In this document: positions 8,653 to 16,545 of the stretch, piece by piece
Layout of the letters: every line of letters starts with the position of its first letter
How positions within the stretch are numbered: the first letter of the stretch is position 1
Source: Caballeronia sp. SBC1
GTDB lineage: Bacteria; Pseudomonadota; Gammaproteobacteria; Burkholderiales; Burkholderiaceae
Direction of reading: 5' to 3'
Assembly: GCF_011493005.1 (NCBI RefSeq)
Contig: NZ_CP049158.1
Location: forward strand, 1,612,001 to 1,676,000
DNA: 64,000 bases
Translations under genes and position numbers: made by a program
The notes under the pieces: generated by a model
The model's input: only the letters and a program-made list of their open reading frames with translations
Database searches by the model: none
Told to the model about the DNA's origin: nothing

Positions 8653-9535
8653 ATCGATAGCCGCTCAAATCGTCGAGTGGATCAGGACCGAAGAGATGGA
8701 GGTGGGCACTCATCTGCCCGCGCAAAAGATAGCGGACCTTCTTCGGCTGTCCCGCTCGCCGGTCAACGAAGCCCTCTCGCTGTTGCACGAAAAGGGCGTG
8801 TTGAGCCGCGAGCCCAATCGCGGATTTTTCGTGGCAAACCCTGCGATTGAATTAGCGACGGAAACCGCGATTTCGATTGGCTTGAGCGGCCCGGACGCGA
8901 TCACGAGCGCGTATTTCCGTATAGCAGATGATCGCCTGAAAAGTGCATTGCCCGACGAGGTGTCGGAGCAAATGCTGAAGACCCGTTACGGACTGACGGC
9001 GACGCAGCTAACAGCCGTTCTGGGGCGCATAGCGCAGGAAGGCTGGGCCGAACGCAAGCCGGGGTACGGGTGGCAATTCTCGGCCATGCTGACGACGCCT
9101 GACAGCTTGATGAAATCGTACCGCTTGCGTCTGGCGCTTGAACCGGCTGCGCTTCTTGAACCTGGATACCGGTTGGACCCGAAGGTGCTCGAGCGCTGCC
9201 GTGCGGCGGAACGACATCTGCTGGACGGCGGTATCGAGACCGACACGGCGGATCAGTTGCACGATCGCGGCGTTCGCTTTCACGAGTCATTAGTCGAGGC
9301 ATCCGGCAACGCGTTTTTCATCGATACGATCAAGCGCGTGAACCGCGTTCGCCGCCTGCTTTCGTACCGATCGATGCAGCACCGCGAGCGGTACAAGAAA
9401 CATTGTAAGCAGCATCTGCATATCCTGGCGCTGCTTGAGAAGGAACGTAACGAAGAAGCCTCCGCGGCGCTGCGCGAACATCTTCAACATACGCTCGATG
9501 CACTCTCGCGCATCAGCAACATCCTCAAACCATAG
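8642..9535 (+). CDS. GntR family regulator with an apparent second winged helix and a C-terminal FCD domain
   Basis: 297 aa from the ATG that overlaps the aconitase stop; a longer open frame upstream lies inside the aconitase gene. First winged helix at residues 3-70 (IADLLRLSRSPVNEALSLL, then the wing NRGFFV). A second segment at about 100-160 (YGLTATQLTAVLGRIAQEGW, ending in a wing-like KPGYGWQF) reads like another winged helix. An FCD-type helical domain follows (about 165-290). At about 300 aa it is longer than ordinary FCD regulators. It probably controls the aconitase operon through the 5971-5996 palindrome. The second helix-turn-helix is my reading by eye. Confidence 0.8.
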   Translation: MNDRSIAAQIVEWIRTEEMEVGTHLPAQKIADLLRLSRSPVNEALSLLHEKGVLSREPNRGFFVANPAIELATETAISIGLSGPDAITSAYFRIADDRLKSALPDEVSEQMLKTRYGLTATQLTAVLGRIAQEGWAERKPGYGWQFSAMLTTPDSLMKSYRLRLALEPAALLEPGYRLDPKVLERCRAAERHLLDGGIETDTADQLHDRGVRFHESLVEASGNAFFIDTIKRVNRVRRLLSYRSMQHRERYKKHCKQHLHILALLEKERNEEASAALREHLQHTLDALSRISNILKP

Positions 9536-9572
9536 GTTCGGTTTGCACCAACCTTCCATTGCTCAAGACACC

Positions 9573-10307
9573 ATGACGACCGACTCATCAGTGCTCTCCG
9601 CTTTCGCGCCCACCGGCACGCTGCGGGCGTCCATCAATCTGGGCAATCCGATTCTCGCTAACAAGGATCCCGCTACTGGCGAGCCGGTCGGTGTGTCTAT
9701 CGACCTCGCGAGGGAACTCGGCAGGCGTCTAGCTCTACCCATCGATCTCGTGATCTTCGATACCGCCGGAAAGTCCGTTGAAGCAGTCAGCGACGAACGC
9801 GCGGATATCGGCTTCTTCGCAATCGATCCAGCGCGAGGAGCAAGCATTGCGTTCACTGCGCCGTATGTGCTGATCGAAGGCTTTCATATGGTCCGCAACG
9901 ATTCTCCAATTCAGCACAACAGCGAGGTCGACCATGCGGACATGCGCGTCGCAGTCGGTAAAGGCAGCGCTTATGACCTGTTTTTATCGCGGGAACTCAA
10001 GCACGCACAGATCGTTCGCGCGCCTTCGTCGCCTACCGTGGTGCAGACGTTTCTCGAACAGGGGATCGAGGTCGCCGCAGGCGTGAAACAACAGCTTGAA
10101 AGCGATGCCGCGAAAACGCCGGGCCTTCGGTTGCTCGGCGAGCGCTTCATGGTGATCCAGCAAGCAATGGGATTGCCGAAGAGCCGCGGTAATGCAGCGG
10201 CTGAATACCTCCGGCGTTTCGTGGAAGAGATGAAAGCGTCGGGCTTCGTAACGGACTCATTGCAACGACACAAGATTGGCGGCGCATCGGTTGCGCCTGC
10301 GTCCTGA
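9573..10307 (+). CDS. Type 2 periplasmic-binding fold protein without signal peptide
   Basis: 244 aa. Similar to amino-acid-type (SBP_bac_3) binding proteins: TLRASINLGNPI opening strand, GVSIDLARELGRRL, ERADIGFFAIDPARG and IAFTAPYVLIEG are the usual family landmarks. The start at 9573 is followed directly by folded-domain sequence. There is no hydrophobic leader and none could be gained from an earlier start, since upstream codons run into the GntR gene. It lies 37 bases after the GntR stop, so it is probably the third gene of the aconitase operon. No permease or ATPase accompanies it. It may be a cytosolic ligand-binding or enzyme-like protein. Confidence 0.75.
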   Translation: MTTDSSVLSAFAPTGTLRASINLGNPILANKDPATGEPVGVSIDLARELGRRLALPIDLVIFDTAGKSVEAVSDERADIGFFAIDPARGASIAFTAPYVLIEGFHMVRNDSPIQHNSEVDHADMRVAVGKGSAYDLFLSRELKHAQIVRAPSSPTVVQTFLEQGIEVAAGVKQQLESDAAKTPGLRLLGERFMVIQQAMGLPKSRGNAAAEYLRRFVEEMKASGFVTDSLQRHKIGGASVAPAS

Positions 10308-10331
10308 GGGTTCGGATTCGAGTACGGCTGC

Positions 10332-11438
10332 CTAAGCATCACCGAGGCCAAGCACGCGAAGATAAAACGATTCAATCACGCGCATGCCGGCTACCGACGG
10401 GTGGATCAGCGAATCATCAAGCAACGGACGGGGTCCCGAGTACCTGTAGTCGCTGACATCGCCGAAAGCGGGTTGGCAATCGATATGGCACAGCCCCTGA
10501 TCGATTGCAAGTTGTCGAGCCTCGGCCATATACAAGCGCATGGGACGGCCGGGCCGTGGCGGGGTTATGTCGCCGCTTTCCGGTGACGTCCCCAGCGCGA
10601 TATCTACGTCCGGCGCCGCTGCTCTAAGCGAGCGCACCAGCCTTGCAAGACTTGAGCCGTGCTCTTGCGGCGTGATCCGCTTCTGGTCATTCGTGCCGAA
10701 GAACGTCAGTGCTGTTTGTAAATCAAGCGCCGCTATGGCTCTTTGCCATGTTGCTGGGTTGACGCTTGACCAATCCAGCGCAGTACTTCCCCCTGCACCG
10801 AGATTGTGAATGCGGACGCCCGGATTGTCGTTCCGGTGTTCGATCCCGGCGAGCTCCACCACGCCCGACGCTACCTTGATGTCCAGCGTCCATGCGCCCA
10901 CGCTCGGAAACCCCGTCAGCCTCGTGACATGGTCTGCTGTACGCAGATCAAACCGTATCCACGGCCCCTCGTTCCATCGATAATCAATCACGCCGCCCGG
11001 CAAGTAATGTAGCCTTACTTCACTCGTGGGTCCCGACATATTGGTGACGCGAATGGTATCGCCCGGTGTACTGCTCACGCTCGTACAAAGGTCCGCTACC
11101 GGACGGTCGTTCTTGCTTGTTGTCCAGTCACCGCTACCGGATTGATAAAGGCGGTCCGGGTTCGCCGAACCACCACGCCTGTCACTGGACGTTGCATATG
11201 AAAGCCCGCACCAGCCGCCGCCGGCGTCACCATAGAGCCGCTGAAGCGCGACCGTCAGGCCCGGCATGAAATAACGCGTGCGGCTGGCGTCGCCGAGTGC
11301 AGGCAAGCCTGAACCGCGAACCCAGCTATCGCCGATGAATCCCAGCACTAGCTGCGTGTTGTCGCCTTGCAGCAAGCCGCGGCTTCGCATCTGGAAGTTG
11401 CGCAGCCGCTGCGCAGCATGGACACCATCATGGTTCAT
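10332..11438 (-). CDS. SGNH/GDSL family esterase with inserted beta domain
   Basis: 368 aa. SGNH hydrolase blocks are visible: GDSW (Ser nucleophile, about residue 37), GAGGS (Gly), FGTND (Asn) and DDSLIHPS (catalytic Asp and His) near the C-terminus. About 140 residues between the first and second blocks look beta-rich, like the carbohydrate-binding insert in Ape1-type peptidoglycan or polysaccharide O-acetylesterases. No signal peptide is visible from this start. It begins 13 bases after the porin stop, so the two are probably co-transcribed. The substrate is unknown; a sugar O-acetyl ester is the best guess. Confidence 0.75.
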   Translation of the reverse strand: MNHDGVHAAQRLRNFQMRSRGLLQGDNTQLVLGFIGDSWVRGSGLPALGDASRTRYFMPGLTVALQRLYGDAGGGWCGLSYATSSDRRGGSANPDRLYQSGSGDWTTSKNDRPVADLCTSVSSTPGDTIRVTNMSGPTSEVRLHYLPGGVIDYRWNEGPWIRFDLRTADHVTRLTGFPSVGAWTLDIKVASGVVELAGIEHRNDNPGVRIHNLGAGGSTALDWSSVNPATWQRAIAALDLQTALTFFGTNDQKRITPQEHGSSLARLVRSLRAAAPDVDIALGTSPESGDITPPRPGRPMRLYMAEARQLAIDQGLCHIDCQPAFGDVSDYRYSGPRPLLDDSLIHPSVAGMRVIESFYLRVLGLGDA

Positions 11439-11451
11439 CGGCGCTTTCGTA

Positions 11452-12654
11452 TCAGAAGCGATGCCGGATACCGAGCGTTACCGCGGCCTGCTTGTTGTTA
11501 TTCGACGCCGTCAGATTTGCGATCGTCGCCACGGCCACCTTGCCGGTCGAATCATGCCCGCTTGCCAGTTGATAGATCCCGACCGCGTAGAGATCGGTCG
11601 TCTTCGACAAAGCATAGTCCGCGCCAATATCGGTCTGGTTATAGTGCGCGCCGGAGATGGTGCCGACTGAACTGCCGCGCGTGACGGCGAAGGCCGCGCC
11701 AAGCTGCAGGGCAGGCGTTGCACGATAGATCGCGTTGATTTCGCCTATATTGAACCGGGCCGTTCCCGAGAGTTTGCCGGGGTTGAGGCCGGTTCCCGAC
11801 TCCGTGCCAATGTTCTGGAACTGCACATTGCTATATTCCGTGCCCAGGCGAAATGCGCCGATCTGATAGCCGACACCGGCGGCAACAATTTGCAATGTGT
11901 GCGCCGAAGCGAAGCCGCTATAAACCGGGCTGCTCATATTGAGCGAACTAGTGGAGCTTGCGGTATTCGAATTTGAATTATCTCCGTACAGCGCGTAGTT
12001 GGGATCGCGCACGTTGTCGTAGGCCACACCCACGTCGAGCGGACCGCTCCTGTAGGATGTCGCAAAACTGTAGGTCTGGTTGCTCGTGAAGTTGCCCGCC
12101 GCATTGCCGAAGCTATAGAAAGCCTGCGCCTGCAGCCCGCGAAACGACTCGGTATCAATCTTGACGGAGTTGTTCGTGCGATTCGTGCCGCCGAGGTTAT
12201 CCATGTCACCGGGGTGGACGCCGTACACGCCGGCCCACGATGCAACCACCCCGTCCCCGCCTGCGCCGCCTGCCGTGTATCGCGCCATATAGGTGGTCAG
12301 CGCGTCATACTGGCGGCCTATCGTGACCACGCCATACTGATTCGACAAACCCACGTAAGCCCGTCGCCCGAACATGGCCCCGCCCTGACCCAGCGCCCCG
12401 CTGTTGATGTTGAAGCCATTTTCCAGCCGGAAGATCGCCTTGAGTCCGCCGCCAAGGTCTTCCGAGCCGATCAATCCCCAGCGATTGCCCTCCAGGTTGC
12501 CTGCCGCCATTTCATACTGGCGGGTTCCCTTGGCGTTCGAGTTGTAGACGAAACCGTCGTCGAGCAATCCGTAAAGGGTCACGCTGTTTTGCGCGTGCAC
12601 ACTGCCGACAAGGCCAAAGCCAAATGCGCCTAACGCGATGAGTTTTCTTTTCAT
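11452..12654 (-). CDS. Gram-negative porin, Burkholderia trimeric type
   Basis: 400 aa. Signal peptide MKRKLIALGAFGFGLVGSVHA, cleaved before QNSVTLYG, then a 16-strand barrel beginning LYGLLDDGF and ending in the C-terminal phenylalanine (HRF) required for outer membrane insertion. RWGLIGSEDLGGGLKAIFRLE is a family hallmark. It forms a diffusion pore for small hydrophilic solutes. The SGNH esterase follows at 13 bases, and a dipeptide-type ABC importer is transcribed divergently, so the pore may serve either. The upstream leader contains the 15-base element also found before the MFS gene. Confidence 0.95.
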   Translation of the reverse strand: MKRKLIALGAFGFGLVGSVHAQNSVTLYGLLDDGFVYNSNAKGTRQYEMAAGNLEGNRWGLIGSEDLGGGLKAIFRLENGFNINSGALGQGGAMFGRRAYVGLSNQYGVVTIGRQYDALTTYMARYTAGGAGGDGVVASWAGVYGVHPGDMDNLGGTNRTNNSVKIDTESFRGLQAQAFYSFGNAAGNFTSNQTYSFATSYRSGPLDVGVAYDNVRDPNYALYGDNSNSNTASSTSSLNMSSPVYSGFASAHTLQIVAAGVGYQIGAFRLGTEYSNVQFQNIGTESGTGLNPGKLSGTARFNIGEINAIYRATPALQLGAAFAVTRGSSVGTISGAHYNQTDIGADYALSKTTDLYAVGIYQLASGHDSTGKVAVATIANLTASNNNKQAAVTLGIRHRF

Positions 12655-13110
12655 GGGATATCGTGGTTTCAGTTGACGGTTAAAAGATGGGTTGATTTTT
12701 ATTTTGGTTTCCTAACTTCTCATTTAATGCCCTTCCCGGCTGGGCACGGCATCTGATGCGAACGGGGTCGGATAAAAGAGGGATGCGGCCTCAGGATCAA
12801 CCGGACATCAGGCACGCTGAAGCAATGCCGCAATCGTAGGTAGAAAAATTTTTGAAAGGAAGAACACTTCTGACGATCATGATCTGCACGCCCGATACCC
12901 AGTTTTCCCTTACTGCGCGATCACTCTCGCCCAAGGCCCCTTCACATCAATAACTGCGTGTCTAGTGCTGTTTTCCCGGGCGATCCGAATTTCGGCCACC
13001 GATCGGCAGGACTGCTCTTCCCAATGCGAATATGAGCTTCTACGATCGCTTCCTATCTATTCATCGCATGGTTATGGCGTTGTGCAATCCCCTTCCCGAA
13101 GGACGTTTTG
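12655..13110. other. Divergent intergenic region, porin/ABC importer
   Basis: 456 bases with no convincing gene. It must hold the porin promoter (minus) and the importer promoter (plus). The 15-mer shared with the MFS gene is at 12764-12778. A GAAGGA ribosome site for the binding protein lies at the right end. No other clear repeat or terminator was recognised. Confidence 0.6.
12764..12778 (-). repeat. Shared 15-base element upstream of the porin
   Basis: GGGGTCGGATAAAAG, identical to 3925-3939 and followed in both places by a GGGA-rich stretch. Here it lies about 110 bases before the porin start, in the same orientation relative to the gene. It could be a promoter or 5' UTR element. Confidence 0.6.
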
Positions 13111-14754
13111 ATGGTGACTCCCTTTGACGGTAATTCCCGATTTCCCGCGCCTCACCGACTTGCAGCGCGCCGCGTGGGAAACCGCTGGGTTCCGTCCATG
13201 AAGCGTGCGGCAATTGTGGCAACGCTGGCAGCCGCAGCCCTGCCCGCCCGCGCATGGGCGCAGCCGAGCGTCGCTGCACCGGCGCTTCCCGAAATCCGTT
13301 TTGCCATCAACACCGACACAACAACGTCCATGCCGGGCAACGTGTTACGCAATACATTTACGGACGAGATCCTCGCTAACGTGGTTGAGTCGCTGGTGGC
13401 GCTCAAGGGCGACTTGTCGGTCGCGCCCATGCTTGCCGACAGTTGGGACATCTCGCCGGACGGAAAGCAATACACATTTCACTTGCGTCATGGCGTGCTG
13501 TTCCACAACGGCACGCCATTCACCTCCGCCGATGTCAAATGGAGCTACGAGTACTTCATGAAGCCGCAGTCGGGCTACGTCTGCCGCGGCAACTATGACG
13601 GACACCGGGGTCCGAAGGTGCTGGCGGTGAACACACCCGATCCGCATACCGTGGTGTTCGAACTGGACCGGCCGTCCGCACTCTTTCTCACTCACATGAC
13701 GGAACCCCGCTGCCCGCTCGCCATCCTGAGTCCTGCAAGCCTCGACAAGAACGGGGCGTGGCTGAAGCCTGTGGGAACCGGTCCGTTCGTATTCAGCGAG
13801 TGGAAACAAGGGCAATACGTTCTGCTGAAACCCTTCACTCAATACCAGTCACGCACTGAGCCACCAAGCGGACTGGCAGGCGCCAAGCATCCGCAGGCGA
13901 ACGTGCGCTTCGTCGCCATTCCGGATGAAGCGGCACAACTCTCCGCGCTCATGTCCGGACAGATCGACGAGATGAATGTATCGGAGAACAACCTGCCGCC
14001 CGCCGATCCTCACTGGCATGTGATCGCAGGACCAGGGGCCGATCCTGCTGCCTTGTTGATGCAAACGCGTGATCCCTTGCTCGCCGACGTCCGCATCCGG
14101 CGCGCGATCGCGCTTGCGGTGGATCTGCCGGGCGTGGTGAACGCAGTCAGCGGTGGCCTGGCGCACTACAACTCATCGCTGACGCCGGATGCCGAAGCGT
14201 TCTATACCGCCGGCGACGCAGTGGGATATAAGCAAAACCTCCCCGAGGTGAAGCGTCTGCTCGCGGCAGCCGGTTATGCAGGCCAGACGCTGACGCTCGA
14301 AACCAACCGCCGTTACGCACACATGTACTCGACCGCGGTGTATCTGCAGTCACTGCTTTCGCAGGCGGGTATTAACGTGAAGTTGCAGGTGGTCGAATGG
14401 GGCACCCAGGTCAACGACTTCCGCTCGGGGCATTTCCAGCTGATGTCGTTTGGTTACTCGGCGCGCCTCGAGCCTGCGCTGATGTACGGCGATGTACTCG
14501 GCGACAAGTCCAAAAATCCCATGGTGCAGTGGGAGAACCCCAAGGCGCGCGCGCTGCTGCATAGCATCGACGGCGTGACCGACACCGCCGCCCGAAAGCG
14601 GGCCTTCGAACAGTTGCACCAGATGATGATGGATGACGTGCCCATGATCGTGCTGTACGACTCACCCGACCTGACGCTTGTGAGCAACCGGTTGCAGGGT
14701 GTGACAACCTGGCCCCTGCGCCTGAAGCGTTTTTCCAACGTGACGAAGAACTAG
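13111..14754 (+). CDS. ABC transporter substrate-binding protein, family 5 (peptide/opine type)
   Basis: 547 aa. Periplasmic SBP_bac_5 protein, as in dipeptide, oligopeptide and opine importers: APMLADSWDISPDGKQYTFHLRHGVLFHNG is the family signature region. Two starts compete. ATG 13111 has a good GAAGGA site seven bases away but puts about 29 extra residues before the leader. ATG 13198 (MKRAAIVATLAAAALPARAWA) gives a textbook signal peptide but has a poor ribosome site. Two permeases and a double ATPase follow directly, making a complete importer. Downstream deacylase and cyclodeaminase genes suggest an N-acylated amino acid as cargo. Confidence 0.9.
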   Translation: MVTPFDGNSRFPAPHRLAARRVGNRWVPSMKRAAIVATLAAAALPARAWAQPSVAAPALPEIRFAINTDTTTSMPGNVLRNTFTDEILANVVESLVALKGDLSVAPMLADSWDISPDGKQYTFHLRHGVLFHNGTPFTSADVKWSYEYFMKPQSGYVCRGNYDGHRGPKVLAVNTPDPHTVVFELDRPSALFLTHMTEPRCPLAILSPASLDKNGAWLKPVGTGPFVFSEWKQGQYVLLKPFTQYQSRTEPPSGLAGAKHPQANVRFVAIPDEAAQLSALMSGQIDEMNVSENNLPPADPHWHVIAGPGADPAALLMQTRDPLLADVRIRRAIALAVDLPGVVNAVSGGLAHYNSSLTPDAEAFYTAGDAVGYKQNLPEVKRLLAAAGYAGQTLTLETNRRYAHMYSTAVYLQSLLSQAGINVKLQVVEWGTQVNDFRSGHFQLMSFGYSARLEPALMYGDVLGDKSKNPMVQWENPKARALLHSIDGVTDTAARKRAFEQLHQMMMDDVPMIVLYDSPDLTLVSNRLQGVTTWPLRLKRFSNVTKN

Positions 14755-14762
14755 GCAAGCCA

Positions 14763-15704
14763 ATGCTCAGCTACATCATCAAGCGCATATCGATGGCGGT
14801 CCCGACGGTGTTCATCGTGACCCTGCTCGTGTTCGGCATGATCCGCGCCATTCCCGGTGACCCGGCTTCGCTCATGCTCGGCGACCTCAACGACCCGGTG
14901 CTGCTGCAACAAATGCGCCACTCGTTTGGTCTCGATCAGTCCATCCCCGCGCAATTCGCGATCTGGGTATCGCATCTGCTTTCGGGCGACTTCGGCATGT
15001 CGATCGTGCGGCATCAGCCGGTGCTGGAACTGATTCGCGAAACCTTTCCCGTGACCGCGGAGATCGTGCTCGCTGCGACTTTCCTGGCCTGCCTGATCGC
15101 CATTCCCGCCGGCTTGTTCGCTGCCTGGATGCAAAACCGCCGCGGCGATCTCGCAGTGGTCATGGGCAGCATCATGCTGGTATCCATACCGAGTTTCTGG
15201 GCCGGCATCCTGCTCATCTGGTTGTTCGGCGTGAAGCTGCACCTGCTTCCTACCTTCGGCTACCAGCCGTTTTCGCAAGCCGGCTGGGCATCGTTCAAAT
15301 ACCTTGTGCTGCCGGTCATAGCGGTCACGCTGGGAGAAATCGCGGTCGTGACACGCATGATGCGAGCGAGCAGCATCGAAGTCCTGCGGCTGGAATATAT
15401 CGCTCACGCACGTGCCAAAGGTTTGTCGGAACGGCGCGTGCTGCTGCGCCATACGCTGCCCAATGCGTTCGGTCCCACGCTCACCGTGATCGGTCTCGTG
15501 CTCGGTCACCTGCTCGCGGGAGGCGCCGTGATCGAGACCGTATTCACACTGCCGGGCATGGGCCGCCTGCTCGTGGAAAGTATCTATTCGCGCGATTATC
15601 CCGTCGTGCAGGGATGCCTTCTTGTGATCGCACTGCTGTATGTGCTGACCAATCTTGTTGTCGACCTGCTGTACCCGATCTTCGATCCACGCCTCAAGCT
15701 CTGA
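14763..15704 (+). CDS. ABC transporter permease, DppB type
   Basis: 313 aa inner membrane protein with about six membrane helices. The start MLSYIIKRISMAVPTVFIVTLLVFGMIRAIPGDPA is typical of DppB/OppB proteins, and the EAA-like cytoplasmic loop (EYIAHARAKGLSERRVLLRHTLPNA) contacts the ATPase. It starts eight bases after the binding protein stop. Forms the translocation channel with the next gene product. Confidence 0.93.
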   Translation: MLSYIIKRISMAVPTVFIVTLLVFGMIRAIPGDPASLMLGDLNDPVLLQQMRHSFGLDQSIPAQFAIWVSHLLSGDFGMSIVRHQPVLELIRETFPVTAEIVLAATFLACLIAIPAGLFAAWMQNRRGDLAVVMGSIMLVSIPSFWAGILLIWLFGVKLHLLPTFGYQPFSQAGWASFKYLVLPVIAVTLGEIAVVTRMMRASSIEVLRLEYIAHARAKGLSERRVLLRHTLPNAFGPTLTVIGLVLGHLLAGGAVIETVFTLPGMGRLLVESIYSRDYPVVQGCLLVIALLYVLTNLVVDLLYPIFDPRLKL

Positions 15705-15711
15705 CTCTCCC

Positions 15712-16545
15712 ATGCCCTCCTCTCCCAAGCGCGCCCGGCGCGCCAACCTCGTGATCGGAGCCGTGCTCGTCGGCCTCTTGCTGCTCATCGCGGTGGTCAA
15801 TCTCGTCTACACGCCCTACGGTCCCCTCGACGTCAATATTCACGCACGTTACGCGCCGCCTTCGCTGCATCACTGGTTCGGCACCGACGAATTCGGCCGC
15901 GACATCCTGTCCCGGATCATGTCGGGCGCCGGCGTCAGTACCACCGTCAGCGTCTGCTCCGTGCTGTTCGCGTTGCTCGCCGGAACGTCAATAGGCGCTG
16001 TCTGCGGTTACGCCGGCGGCTGGTTCGACCGGCTTGCGGCCATGCTGATCGATGCGCTGATGGCGTTCCCCGGCTTGCTGCTCGCGCTGGGCATCATGAC
16101 CGTCGTCGGGCCTTCGAAATGGGGAGTGGTGGTCGCGCTCGGCCTCGCTTATACGCCTTCAGTCAGCCGCATTGCGCGCGGCGCGGCGCTGTCGCTGCGC
16201 CAGCGCGACTTCGTGGTCGCTTCGCGAACCATGGGCAATAGCGGCGCATGGACCCTGCTTCGCCATGTCCTGCCACATTGCGTGGCACCACTGCTGGTGT
16301 TTTCGACTTCATTGTTTGGCTCGGCGCTGCTTGCCGAAAGCGCGCTCAGTTTTCTCGGGCTTGGCGTGCCCGCACCCGAACCTACCTGGGGCGGCATGCT
16401 TGCCGACGGGCGCACAGCAATCGATCAGGCAATCTGGGTCGTGCTTTTTCCCGGCGCAGCTATTTCGCTTGCGTTGTTCGGGATCAATCTGTTCGGCGAT
16501 GGGGTGCGCGATCTGCTCGACCCGCGCATGAAGGGGGGAATGTGA
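15712..16545 (+). CDS. ABC transporter permease, DppC type
   Basis: 277 aa from ATG 15712; an upstream in-frame stretch overlaps the DppB-type gene and is not needed. About six membrane helices, the HWFGTDEFGRDILSRIM motif near the N-terminus that marks DppC/OppC proteins, and an EAA loop (RDFVVASRTMGNSGAWTLLRHVLPH). Its stop shares one base with the ATPase start (TGATG), indicating translational coupling. Confidence 0.93.
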   Translation: MPSSPKRARRANLVIGAVLVGLLLLIAVVNLVYTPYGPLDVNIHARYAPPSLHHWFGTDEFGRDILSRIMSGAGVSTTVSVCSVLFALLAGTSIGAVCGYAGGWFDRLAAMLIDALMAFPGLLLALGIMTVVGPSKWGVVVALGLAYTPSVSRIARGAALSLRQRDFVVASRTMGNSGAWTLLRHVLPHCVAPLLVFSTSLFGSALLAESALSFLGLGVPAPEPTWGGMLADGRTAIDQAIWVVLFPGAAISLALFGINLFGDGVRDLLDPRMKGGM

